A stretch of DNA of 5,749 nucleotides from Actinomycetota bacterium. Lineage in GTDB: Bacteria; Actinomycetota; Acidimicrobiia; Acidimicrobiales; Microtrichaceae. Every line of letters starts with the position of its first letter. Within the stretch, counting starts at the first letter, position 1. The stretch covers positions 1-5,749 of the forward strand of contig WLLG01000165.1 in NCBI GenBank assembly GCA_009700815.1, read 5' to 3'. A program made the translations under genes and the position numbers. The notes below the pieces were generated by a model, which worked only from the letters and a program-made list of their open reading frames with translations, was not told the DNA's origin and did no database searches. Below are positions 1 through 5,749 of this stretch, one piece after another.

Positions 1-681
1 AGCGAACTTGGGGTGAGCTTGGCTGCTCTGTTCGCAAGCGCTGGGGTGATTGGAATTGCGCTGGGCTTTGGAGCGCAGAACCTAGTCAGAGACATGTTGG
101 CTGGTTGGTTCATCGTTGTTGAGGATCGCTACGGCGTGGGAGACACCATCGATGCAGGAGCGCCCGCCGTGGGAGTGGTTGAGCGAATCACGCTCAGGTC
201 CACTCGCCTTCGCGATATCAACGGGATTGTTTGGCACGTTGATAATGGCGAGGTAGTTCGGGTCGGCAACAAAACCCAGAACTGGTCTCGTGCTGTTATC
301 GACGTTGTGGTCACTCCTCAAACGGATGTGGACTTGGCATGTCGCCTGCTTGAGCAGGTGGGCCTAGACATGAGAGAGGATCCTGAATGGGCGCCACACC
401 TCTCCGATGACCCGCCCAATGTGTTGGGGGTGTATTCCATGGATCCGACGGGGGTGACCTTGCGCGTGCATCAAGACACCGCACCCTCGAGCCAGTTTGC
501 AGTCGAGCGTGAATACCGCAAGCGCGTTCTGGCTGCATTTGAGGCAGCTGGAATCATGCAGACATCGATTACGCAAATGACGCTGATGGGTCAGTCGCTT
601 GCCGAACCAGGACCGGCTCCGACTCCTGCTCCGGCTCCCGCTGCGCCTCCTGCTCCACCCCCTGAGAACCCTGATCGCTAA
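1..681 (+). CDS. MscS-family mechanosensitive ion channel, C-terminal part (5' end outside window)
   Basis: This is the 3' part of a small-conductance mechanosensitive channel gene. The frame is open to the first base (Ser-Glu-Leu-Gly precedes the GTG at 13), so that GTG is internal and the true start lies upstream. Seen, numbering from base 1: a Gly/Ala-rich pore-lining helix at about residues 3-40 with the family pattern ALGFGAQNLVRD (20-31), then FIVVEDRYGVGDTI (37-50), which enters the beta domain, and a VERITLRSTRLRD stretch (60-72) followed by NGxVVxVGN near 82-90. A mixed alpha/beta cytoplasmic domain follows to about 198. The last 28 residues (199-226) hold 12 prolines and form a disordered tail. 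Family knowledge: these inner-membrane channels form oligomers that open under membrane tension and release solutes on hypo-osmotic shock. The gated solute and the N-terminal membrane helices cannot be judged here. The family call is firm. Confidence 0.92.
   Translation, partial: SELGVSLAALFASAGVIGIALGFGAQNLVRDMLAGWFIVVEDRYGVGDTIDAGAPAVGVVERITLRSTRLRDINGIVWHVDNGEVVRVGNKTQNWSRAVIDVVVTPQTDVDLACRLLEQVGLDMREDPEWAPHLSDDPPNVLGVYSMDPTGVTLRVHQDTAPSSQFAVEREYRKRVLAAFEAAGIMQTSITQMTLMGQSLAEPGPAPTPAPAPAAPPAPPPENPDR
613..660 (+). repeat. Imperfect Pro/Ala codon repeat in the channel tail
   Basis: The DNA encoding the Pro/Ala tail of the channel is internally repetitive. CTCCTGCTCC occurs at 623-632 and again at 647-656, 24 bases (8 codons) apart, and CCGGCTCC occurs at 613-620 and 631-638, 18 bases (6 codons) apart. 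All offsets are multiples of three, as expected for slippage-driven growth of a coding repeat. It may vary in length between strains; that is inference. Confidence 0.55.
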
Positions 682-686
682 GGGTC

Positions 687-704
687 CACCCTGCGCTGGG
701 GGTG
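687..704 (+). other. Short hairpin just after the channel gene
   Basis: CACCC (687-691) can pair with GGGTG (700-704), with one extra T-G wobble, around a six-base loop. It begins five bases after the channel stop codon. No run of T follows, so it is not a typical intrinsic terminator. It could slow transcription or protect the mRNA end, or mean nothing; the stem is short. Confidence 0.22.
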
Positions 705-763
705 CACTGATACGTTGGATCTGCGGACGGAGTTCCTCGTTTGGTTTGCGCGTTCGGGGTTAG

Positions 764-800
764 GCCAGCCTCTGCACAAGTGTCGTTAGCCTCGGCTGGC
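764..800 (+). promoter_or_regulatory. 7-bp inverted repeat upstream of the small membrane peptide gene
   Basis: GCCAGCC (764-770) is exactly complementary to GGCTGGC (794-800), with a 23-base spacer. The second arm ends 8 bases before the ribosome binding site of the 58-residue peptide gene. A TANNNT-type box (TAGCCT, 787-792) sits in the spacer next to the second arm and would give a leader of about 20 bases. The repeat could therefore be an operator overlapping a promoter or, if transcription starts further upstream, a leader hairpin. A TG-extended box (TGATACGTT, 708-716) is an alternative promoter. No convincing -35 box accompanies either. Confidence 0.3.
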
Positions 801-808
801 GGGAATGT

Positions 809-815
809 GGAGGAG
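809..815 (+). promoter_or_regulatory. Strong ribosome binding site of the 58-residue peptide gene
   Basis: GGAGGAG lies five bases before the ATG at 821. It is a near-perfect match to the 16S rRNA tail and the clearest ribosome binding site in the window. It fixes the start of the small gene and is the main evidence that the small gene is translated. Confidence 0.75.
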
Positions 816-820
816 TCCAA

Positions 821-997
821 ATGAGCAAATTGATGATGCCGATCTTGCTACTTGCAGGTGGGTTTATGGTGTTGGCAATGTGGCGTAGTCCAGCTACGGC
901 AGCCCAAGACTTTGGGTCAGTGCTGGGCAACGCTGGCACGTTTGCTCAAGAAGTTGTGAGCAAGTTGGCCGAGTTCTTGGGCAATCTGGGTCGATGA
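821..997 (+). CDS. 58-residue predicted membrane or secreted peptide, unknown function
   Basis: I do not recognise a family. The frame gives 58 residues from the ATG at 821 to the TGA at 995-997. Residues 4-21 are hydrophobic and Met/Leu-rich (LMMPILLLAGGFMVLAMW) after a lysine at position 3, so this is either a signal peptide or a membrane anchor. ATA at 25-27 would suit signal peptidase cleavage before Ala28. The remainder (29-58) reads as an amphipathic helix, with hydrophobics at V34, L35, F41, V45, L49, F52, L53 and L56, and a C-terminal arginine. Support for a real gene: the strong ribosome binding site and a 4-base ATGA overlap with the next gene, which implies one transcript and coupled translation. 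Possible roles, by inference only, are a partner or regulator of the PH-domain protein or a small exported amphipathic peptide. It is easily missed because of its length. Confidence 0.7.
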   Translation: MSKLMMPILLLAGGFMVLAMWRSPATAAQDFGSVLGNAGTFAQEVVSKLAEFLGNLGR

Positions 998-1614
998 CCC
1001 ACACGGGTCACCGACCCGGGTCGCGCCCCTTGCGGCCAAGCGGTAGGACCTCGCGTCCTGGCGCTGGTCAATCCACGCAGCGGGCTTCGCGCGGCTGGCA
1101 TCCGGACACCATCGTGGATGCCTACCTAGTGCCCGGTGAGCGAGTGGTCCTTGAGGAGACGCGCTCAGTTCGCGGGTTCCTGATGAACCAACTCTTGTGG
1201 TTCTGTGTCGTTCTCTTGGCGGTGCTGTTCGTAGCGCTGATCGGCCAGACACTTCTTACCTCTCTGGCCGTGATTGCATGCTTGGGCTTTACAGGTTTTG
1301 TGGCCATTCGGGCACTGCAAGCTTGGTTCACTCGCTATGTCGTGACTGACCTGCGCGTGCTGCGCGTGAGCGGCGTATTGAACCGTCGAGCCGAGTTCAT
1401 CCCCTGGAAGAAAATCACTGATATTACGCGGACCGAGTCGCTGCTGCAGTGGTGGGCGCGAACAGCAACTATTTGTATTGAGTCAGCAAACGATGGGTCA
1501 GGGTTTCGCTCGATCGAAGATGTAGACGATCCAGCGTACTTTTATCGAGTGCTCGTAGAAATGGTTGACCGCAAGCAAGGTCGACTGAAAGACATATCGA
1601 TTTCTGACCAATAG
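994..1614 (+). CDS. Bacterial PH-domain (bPH2/YdbS-like) membrane protein
   Basis: The protein has 206 residues. Residues 1-34 are disordered and rich in Arg, Ser, Gly and Pro, with no acidic residue before position 38. A short conserved-looking lead-in (LVPGERVVLEETRSV, 45-59) is followed by two hydrophobic segments at about 65-83 and 86-108, which form a membrane hairpin. The C-terminal half is a bacterial PH (DUF304-type) domain: YVVTDLRVLRVSGVLNRR (115-132), the hallmark IPWKKITDITRTES (136-149), then LQWWARTATICIES and a closing helix to about 192. Members of this family are membrane proteins of mostly unknown molecular role. The start is chosen because its ATG overlaps the TGA of the preceding small gene; no good ribosome binding site precedes it, which fits translational coupling. 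The basic N-terminus could touch acidic lipids or nucleic acid; that is inference. Confidence 0.9.
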   Translation: MTHTGHRPGSRPLRPSGRTSRPGAGQSTQRASRGWHPDTIVDAYLVPGERVVLEETRSVRGFLMNQLLWFCVVLLAVLFVALIGQTLLTSLAVIACLGFTGFVAIRALQAWFTRYVVTDLRVLRVSGVLNRRAEFIPWKKITDITRTESLLQWWARTATICIESANDGSGFRSIEDVDDPAYFYRVLVEMVDRKQGRLKDISISDQ

Positions 1615-1625
1615 CCGGCTGGAAA

Positions 1626-4283
1626 CTACGCCGTTGGAGGCTCAATTCTTGTCTCCACCAATAAGGTGTCTGCTGTCGCGGTGAGCAACTCTTCAACCTT
1701 GCCGGCGTCAGCTACGTCAACTGCCACTGTTGCAAACAGGGCAAGACGCTCTGAGGTGTCAGAAACGGTTGCCTGCTGAATTGGCGAACCCATTCGGACC
1801 TTGGCGGCCGACTTTGCACCGCGTAGCTCCGAGAGAACCTGGGCTGCAATTTCGAGTGCAGCGGGGTTGCCGTCGGCTGCAATCTGCTGCAACTCAGCTG
1901 CGTCTGGCCAAGTCGCCCGATGCACTGATCCTTCCATCCACCAAGACCAGACTTCCTCGGTGGTAAAGGGAAGGAACGGCGCAAAGAGGCGGTGCAGGGT
2001 TGAGAGCGCTAGTGCGAGCGAGGCTCGAGCAGATTGAGTTGCTGCACTGGGCTCTTGGCCTTCGGTGCCATAGGCGCGGCCCTTGACAAGCTCGAGGTAG
2101 TCATCGCAAAAGGGCCAGAAGAATTGTTCGGTGCGTTCTAAAGCCCGCGCATAGTCGAAGGATTCAAACGCCGCAGTTGCATCGGCAACAAGCTTTGCCA
2201 GAGTTGCAACCATTGCTAGGTCGAGTGGTTCAGTAATCGCTGAGGTCTGGGCCCGAGTCTGGGTCGCCTGTGTCTCCGACTCACTGCTGTCACCTGTTCC
2301 GCTACCTTCCCCAAAGGAGAGAGCGAACTTTGAAGCGTTGAGCAGCTTGATTGAAAGTCGTCGGCCAACTTTCATTTGGGCTTCGTCAAAGGTTGTGTCA
2401 GTGCCTGGCCTTGCAGATCCTGACCAGTACCGCACGCCGTCCGCGCCATGCGCCTCGAGCAGGTGCGTCGGAACAACGACATTCCCTTTTGACTTGGACA
2501 TTTTCTTGCGGTCCGGGTCAAGGATCCACCCAGAGAGCGCTACGTTCGACCAGGGCAGGGAGTCATGTTCGTACTCGCTGCGAAGCACCGTAGAGAACAG
2601 CCATGTGCGAATGATGTCGTGGCCTTGAGGACGCATGTCCATGGGGAATGTTGCTGCGAAGAGGTCAGGATTCTCTTCCCACTGACAACTGATCTGAGGA
2701 GTCAACGAGGATGTGGCCCAGGTATCCATTACGTCTGGATCTCCGATGAATCCGCCGGCAGCACCGCGCTGCTCCTCGGTAAACCCGGGCGGGCACTGTG
2801 ACTGAGGGTCAACAGGCAGTGCGGCTTCATCGGCAGTAATTGGGTTGTCGTAGAGGGGCTGCGCCTCAGCATCAAGGTGATACCAAAGTGGGAAGGGCAC
2901 ACCGAAGTAACGCTGCCGGGAAACGAGCCAGTCGCCGTTCAGGCCACCCACCCAATTTTCGTAGCGGTGCCGCATGTAATCCGGATGCCAAGCCAAGTCG
3001 TTGCCCACAGAGAGCAGTTCAGCTTTGAGTTCATCTGAACGGCCGCCATTGCGGATGTACCACTGCCTTGAGGTCACAATCTCAAGGGGCTTATCGCCTT
3101 TTTCGTAGAACTTCACCGGGTGCTGGATCGGCCGAATCTCGCCAAGAAGTTCTCCCGAGTCGCGCAGCATTTGCACCATCTGTTCGCGTGCGCCGCCGGC
3201 AGCTTTGCGGGCGATACGTGAGTAGGCCTCGCGGCCCGAGTCCGTTGACAGCCAGACCGGCGCATCGGCGGCAAAGCGGCCATCTCTGCCAATCACGGCT
3301 CGAGCGGGCAGGTTGAGTTCTCGCCACCAGGTCACGTCAGTGGTGTCGCCGAAGGTGCAGATCATTGCCACGCCAGTTCCCTTGTCTGGCTCTGCCAACT
3401 CGTGAGCAAGCACCGGAACCTCGACCCCAAAAACCGGAGTGGTGACAGTGGATCCAAACAGTGACTGGTAACGCTCATCGCTTGGATGAGCAACGAGCGC
3501 GACGCAACTGACCACAAGCTCGGGTCGAGTGGTGTCGATGAGTACATCGGGCCCACCTAAGGCTGTTCCAGATGGGTGAAATGCCAGTTGGTGATACGCG
3601 CCTGGCCGCTCGCGATCTTCGAGCTCAGCCTGTGCCACGGCTGTTTGAAAAGTGACATCCCAAAGCGAGGGAGCTTCCATGGAGTACGCCTCACCCCGCG
3701 CAAGATTCCGCAAGAATGCCCTCTGTGAAGCCCTGCGGGAACTGCTGCTAATGGTGGAGTAGGTCATCGACCAGTCAACCGACAACCCAAGCTGACGAAA
3801 CAGCGTTTCAAATGCGGCCTCGTCAATGACCAGGAGTTGTTCGCAGAGCTCTATGAAATTCTGGCGAGAGGTGGGAACAAAGTCCCTGCGCTCGGAAGTA
3901 GCAGTTTCTGGCGGAGTGAAGTCCGGGTCGTATGGCAGGCTCGGCTCGCAGAGCACGCCAAAGTAATTTTCGACCCGGCGTTCGGTGGGGAGACCGTTGT
4001 CATCCCAGCCCATTGGGTAGAAGACCTCTCGACCGGCCATGCGCTGATAACGAGCGATGATATCGGTGTGCGTGTAGCTAAAAACGTGCCCAACATGGAG
4101 CGATCCCGAGACAGTTGGCGGTGGAGTGTCAATCGAAAACACTTCTGCGCGACTAGCGGAACGGTCGAATCTGTAGGTGCCTTGCTCCTCCCAGTGAGCG
4201 CTCCATTGAGCCTCGAGGCCATCAAGTGATGGCTTGGGGGGAACACTACGAGTAGGTCGGGGAGTGGGTGATGTGCTTGGCAT
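1626..4283 (-). CDS. valS: Valyl-tRNA synthetase, type 2 (archaeal-like)
   Basis: This cytoplasmic class I synthetase (885 residues) charges tRNA-Val with valine. Seen: the ATP-binding HIGH motif as HVGH (63-66) within PPPTVSGSLHVGHVFSYTHTD, GWDDNGLPTERRV (92-104), an editing (CP1) domain with TTRPEL (251-256) and KGTGVAMICTFGDTTDVTWW (301-320), SRQRYFGVPFPLW (455-467), MDTWATSS (519-526), and KMSKS (594-598). An anticodon-binding helical domain spans about 685-800. The FSYTHTD and CTFGDTTDVTWW forms match the type-2 group rather than the E. coli type. The C-terminus lacks the long coiled-coil arm of type 1, consistent with about 885 against about 950 residues. A Ser/Thr/Gln-rich linker (about 658-684) is likely disordered. 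The ATG at 4283 is forced: an in-frame TGA lies at 4289-4287 and no usable start precedes the conserved PPKPSLDGLEAQW. It converges with the PH gene across 11 bases, so no folC follows it, although valS-folC is a common arrangement elsewhere. Confidence 0.98.
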   Translation of the reverse strand: MPSTSPTPRPTRSVPPKPSLDGLEAQWSAHWEEQGTYRFDRSASRAEVFSIDTPPPTVSGSLHVGHVFSYTHTDIIARYQRMAGREVFYPMGWDDNGLPTERRVENYFGVLCEPSLPYDPDFTPPETATSERRDFVPTSRQNFIELCEQLLVIDEAAFETLFRQLGLSVDWSMTYSTISSSSRRASQRAFLRNLARGEAYSMEAPSLWDVTFQTAVAQAELEDRERPGAYHQLAFHPSGTALGGPDVLIDTTRPELVVSCVALVAHPSDERYQSLFGSTVTTPVFGVEVPVLAHELAEPDKGTGVAMICTFGDTTDVTWWRELNLPARAVIGRDGRFAADAPVWLSTDSGREAYSRIARKAAGGAREQMVQMLRDSGELLGEIRPIQHPVKFYEKGDKPLEIVTSRQWYIRNGGRSDELKAELLSVGNDLAWHPDYMRHRYENWVGGLNGDWLVSRQRYFGVPFPLWYHLDAEAQPLYDNPITADEAALPVDPQSQCPPGFTEEQRGAAGGFIGDPDVMDTWATSSLTPQISCQWEENPDLFAATFPMDMRPQGHDIIRTWLFSTVLRSEYEHDSLPWSNVALSGWILDPDRKKMSKSKGNVVVPTHLLEAHGADGVRYWSGSARPGTDTTFDEAQMKVGRRLSIKLLNASKFALSFGEGSGTGDSSESETQATQTRAQTSAITEPLDLAMVATLAKLVADATAAFESFDYARALERTEQFFWPFCDDYLELVKGRAYGTEGQEPSAATQSARASLALALSTLHRLFAPFLPFTTEEVWSWWMEGSVHRATWPDAAELQQIAADGNPAALEIAAQVLSELRGAKSAAKVRMGSPIQQATVSDTSERLALFATVAVDVADAGKVEELLTATADTLLVETRIEPPTA

Positions 4284-4292
4284 ACCTCACAC

Positions 4293-4298
4293 AACCTA
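4293..4298 (-). promoter_or_regulatory. Candidate -10 box for valS (TAGGTT)
   Basis: On the minus strand TAGGTT fits the actinobacterial TANNNT -10 pattern and ends nine bases before the valS ATG, predicting a leader of zero to a few bases. The only purine-rich stretch before the ATG (GAGG) is one base away, too close to serve as a ribosome binding site. No clear -35 box is seen. The call is inferred from pattern and spacing only. Confidence 0.35.
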
Positions 4299-4312
4299 CC
4301 GGCCACGCCCGC

Positions 4313-4318
4313 TACGGT
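4313..4318 (+). promoter_or_regulatory. Candidate -10 box for the dehydrogenase gene (TACGGT)
   Basis: TACGGT fits TANNNT and ends eight bases before the ATG at 4327. No Shine-Dalgarno sequence lies between them, so a leaderless or nearly leaderless transcript would be expected. There is no recognisable -35 box. The box lies 14 bases from the valS box on the other strand, so the two promoters would compete for the same stretch of DNA. Confidence 0.35.
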
Positions 4319-4326
4319 CCGAAGTC

Positions 4327-5148
4327 ATGGAACTGAATTCTGCAGTAGCAATCTTGACCGGGGCCGGCGGCGGCATAGGTTCGGCTATCGCTCGGCGCCT
4401 CGCAGCCGAGGGCATGTCGCTCGTGCTCGCTGATCGAGACGCTGTGATGCTCGAGCACACAGTTGAAAGTCTGCCCGAGGAGACCGTTGTTGAACTCGTG
4501 GTGGGCGATGTCGGTATGGCTGCTCACCACGAGCAGCTAGTGAGCACTGCAACTGCCATGGGAGAACTCAAGCTGAGTGTCTTGAACGCGGGTGTGTACC
4601 TGCCCGGGTTGTGTTGGGAGATCCCCTTGGAACAATGGGAGTTGCAGATGCAGGTGAACTTCTGGGGAGTCCTTCATGGGATTCGGGCGGCAGTCCCGGT
4701 CATGATTGAGCAGGGGTTCGGCCATGTCGTAGCGACATCCTCGGGTGCGGGCCTAGTGGCCACGCCGGCGCTCTCCCCATATGTCGCAAGTAAGCACGCT
4801 GTGGTGGGATTGATGGAATCGCTTCATCATGAGCTGAACCGGGTTGCCCCGGCGGTGCATAGCTCGGTTATCTGTCCTGGAAATATTCGTACCCCGATGG
4901 CTGCCAATTCTCGTGCAGCTGCAGGCATCGAAACAGAGCATCTACTTGGTGAGGCACTTCTTGTGGCACAGGCAGTGCGCGCGGGTAACGATGCAGGTGC
5001 AGATGCTGACACTGTGGCTGATGCTCTGGTCCAGGCTGTTGTTGAAAACAGGTTCTGGGTGTTGCCTCAGCCAGAGGTTGCCTGGGGTGCGCTAGATCGG
5101 GTGCAGCGCATCATGGATGGCCGTGAACCCATCGACCTGATCGGCTAG
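4327..5148 (+). CDS. Short-chain dehydrogenase/reductase (classical SDR family oxidoreductase)
   Basis: A 273-residue NAD(P)-dependent oxidoreductase of the classical SDR type. Seen: the nucleotide-binding TGAGGGIG (11-18) at the usual distance from the N-terminus, an acidic residue at the end of the second strand (LADRD, D36), which tends to favour NAD(H), a GDV at 60-62, the NAG motif (87-89), and the full catalytic set N111, S139, Y152 and K156 (YVASK). CPGNIRTPM (183-191) is the usual post-catalytic PG segment. Length and order are complete and the enzyme should be active. The substrate cannot be told from the sequence; SDRs act on alcohols, sugars, steroids, acyl chains and xenobiotics. 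The ATG at 4327 is preferred over a TTG at 4234 in the same frame, which would add 31 non-conserved residues and overlap the divergent valS start. It is divergent from valS and overlaps the convergent GGDEF gene by four bases. Confidence 0.94.
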   Translation: MELNSAVAILTGAGGGIGSAIARRLAAEGMSLVLADRDAVMLEHTVESLPEETVVELVVGDVGMAAHHEQLVSTATAMGELKLSVLNAGVYLPGLCWEIPLEQWELQMQVNFWGVLHGIRAAVPVMIEQGFGHVVATSSGAGLVATPALSPYVASKHAVVGLMESLHHELNRVAPAVHSSVICPGNIRTPMAANSRAAAGIETEHLLGEALLVAQAVRAGNDAGADADTVADALVQAVVENRFWVLPQPEVAWGALDRVQRIMDGREPIDLIG

Positions 5149-5749
5149 TGGCGCTGATCGGGGCTGGGCTGTGTGCTTGGTTCAGTAGCGAGCACGACGC
5201 GATTGCCGCCATGTGCATGCGCTTGTGAACAGGCTTCCTCAGCGAGTTGCACAATCTGATCCAGCGAGGTGGCGCAGTGCGACTCGACAAGTCCCGCAGA
5301 GCAGGTAAAGGGCAGATTCTCCTGAGAGACCAAGAGCAAGGCCAGAGATTCCCGAGCCCGTTCCAATGCAGCCGTGGCTTGGCTTGCCGAGCAATCTGCA
5401 AGAACAATGGCAAAGCGTGGCCCATCAAGTCGGCAGATCAGGTCTTCGGGCCGAAGCGTGGTGCACAGAACATCTGCGAGCAGACGGAGCGCATCATCGG
5501 ATTCTGCGGCGCTGTGCTGCGAACCGAGTAGTGCGAACTCATCAATCTGGATGATTCCTACGCAAAACGGTGAGAGCGTGCGCACCAAATCGCGCAGCTG
5601 ATGCCGCAAAGCTTGAGCTCCGGGAAGCGCCGTGATCGGGTCGGTCTGACCTGCACCGGAGGGGCCGCGCTGCAGGCGCTGCTCGGCAACGCGAACCCCG
5701 GTTCGTTCCACAGCCCACGATGCCCGGTTGATAGCGGCTGTGGGAGGGA
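5145..5749 (-). CDS. Degenerate GGDEF-domain protein (5' end outside window)
   Basis: The frame is open to the window edge (upstream of the GTG at 5711 it reads AAINRASWA), so the gene probably starts beyond base 5749. Numbering from the GTG at 5711: DPITALPGAQAL (24-35) matches the DPLTGLPNRRAL entry of GGDEF domains, GIIQIDEF (52-59) matches the first metal-site strand, RLDGPRF (94-100) sits at the signature RxGGDEF, and AEEACSQAHAHGGNRVV (157-173) matches the closing helix and GxNRV. The signature is read as D-G-P-R-F, the first metal-binding Asp is Gln55, and the usual FKxxND and GH residues are replaced, so diguanylate cyclase activity is unlikely. R87-P-E-D90 lies exactly five residues before the signature, the position of the RxxD inhibitory site that binds cyclic-di-GMP. 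No EAL domain follows; about 15 polar residues complete the protein. The N-terminal input domain is not visible. Degeneration to an effector or a structural role are the alternatives. Confidence 0.87.
   Translation of the reverse strand, partial: PPTAAINRASWAVERTGVRVAEQRLQRGPSGAGQTDPITALPGAQALRHQLRDLVRTLSPFCVGIIQIDEFALLGSQHSAAESDDALRLLADVLCTTLRPEDLICRLDGPRFAIVLADCSASQATAALERARESLALLLVSQENLPFTCSAGLVESHCATSLDQIVQLAEEACSQAHAHGGNRVVLATEPSTQPSPDQRH

Noticed and set aside
13..15. GTG at base 13 as the start of the channel gene
   Set aside because: The frame stays open to base 1 and the GTG falls inside the pore-lining helix, so the membrane helices before it would be missing. The gene is cut by the window edge.
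569..820. 83-codon minus-strand frame across the gap before the small peptide gene
   Set aside because: It begins with TTG, has no ribosome binding site, and runs antisense into the channel's Pro/Ala repeat; its composition reflects that repeat.
682..820. Riboswitch or small RNA in the longest gap
   Set aside because: Only two short inverted repeats were found. No known riboswitch core or terminator with a T run could be recognised.
917..1252. 111-codon minus-strand frame
   Set aside because: It is antisense to the small peptide and PH-domain genes, both of which have clear start, coupling or domain evidence; the product is Arg/Ala/Ser-rich with no domain.
3837..4229. 130-codon open frame on the plus strand inside valS
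   Set aside because: It lies wholly antisense to the conserved N-terminal part of valS, shows no recognisable domain, and is explained as a shadow of the valS codon pattern.
3851..4306. 151-codon frame on the minus strand overlapping the valS start
   Set aside because: It is the same strand as valS but a shifted frame through its conserved catalytic region. The product has no family features.
4234..4326. TTG start giving a 304-residue dehydrogenase
   Set aside because: The 31 extra residues match nothing in the SDR fold, would overlap the divergent valS start by 50 bases, and the ATG at 4327 places TGAGGGIG at the normal position.
5709..5711. GTG at 5711 as the start of the GGDEF gene
   Set aside because: It cannot be excluded, but the frame continues without a stop to the window edge with helix-like sequence, and no good ribosome binding site was seen, so the gene was treated as partial.

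Overview
The window looks like chromosomal housekeeping and accessory DNA from an actinobacterium. This is an inference from three things: a moderately high GC content judged by eye, a type-2 (archaeal-like) valyl-tRNA synthetase as found in several actinobacterial groups, and start sites without Shine-Dalgarno sequences that sit just behind TANNNT boxes. The genus cannot be named from the sequence. No rRNA, tRNA, CRISPR array, transposase or integrase was seen. The window is gene-dense, with almost all bases coding.

Layout. On the plus strand, bases 1-681 hold the 3' part of an MscS-type mechanosensitive channel gene, cut by the window edge, with a Pro/Ala-rich tail. A 139-bp gap (682-820) follows, holding a 7-bp inverted repeat and a strong ribosome binding site. 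Next come a 58-residue membrane or secreted peptide gene (821-997) and a bacterial PH-domain membrane protein gene (994-1614), joined by an ATGA stop/start overlap. Only 11 bp later, on the minus strand, lies valS (4283 down to 1626). A 43-bp divergent gap separates it from a short-chain dehydrogenase/reductase gene (4327-5148, plus). That gene ends tail-to-tail with a minus-strand GGDEF-domain gene (5749 down to 5145, start outside the window), and the two stop codons share one CTAG.

How the genes relate. The first three genes share a strand and all concern the membrane; only the small peptide and the PH protein have direct evidence of coupled expression. valS is essential translation machinery, and its plus-strand neighbours have no evident functional link to it. 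The GGDEF protein has lost its catalytic residues but keeps an RxxD at the exact inhibitory-site spacing, so it may be a cyclic-di-GMP sensor rather than a synthase. The points most worth a second look are this degenerate GGDEF protein, the unlisted 58-residue peptide coupled to the PH gene, and the compact divergent promoter region. Nothing in the window clearly forms a new multi-gene system.
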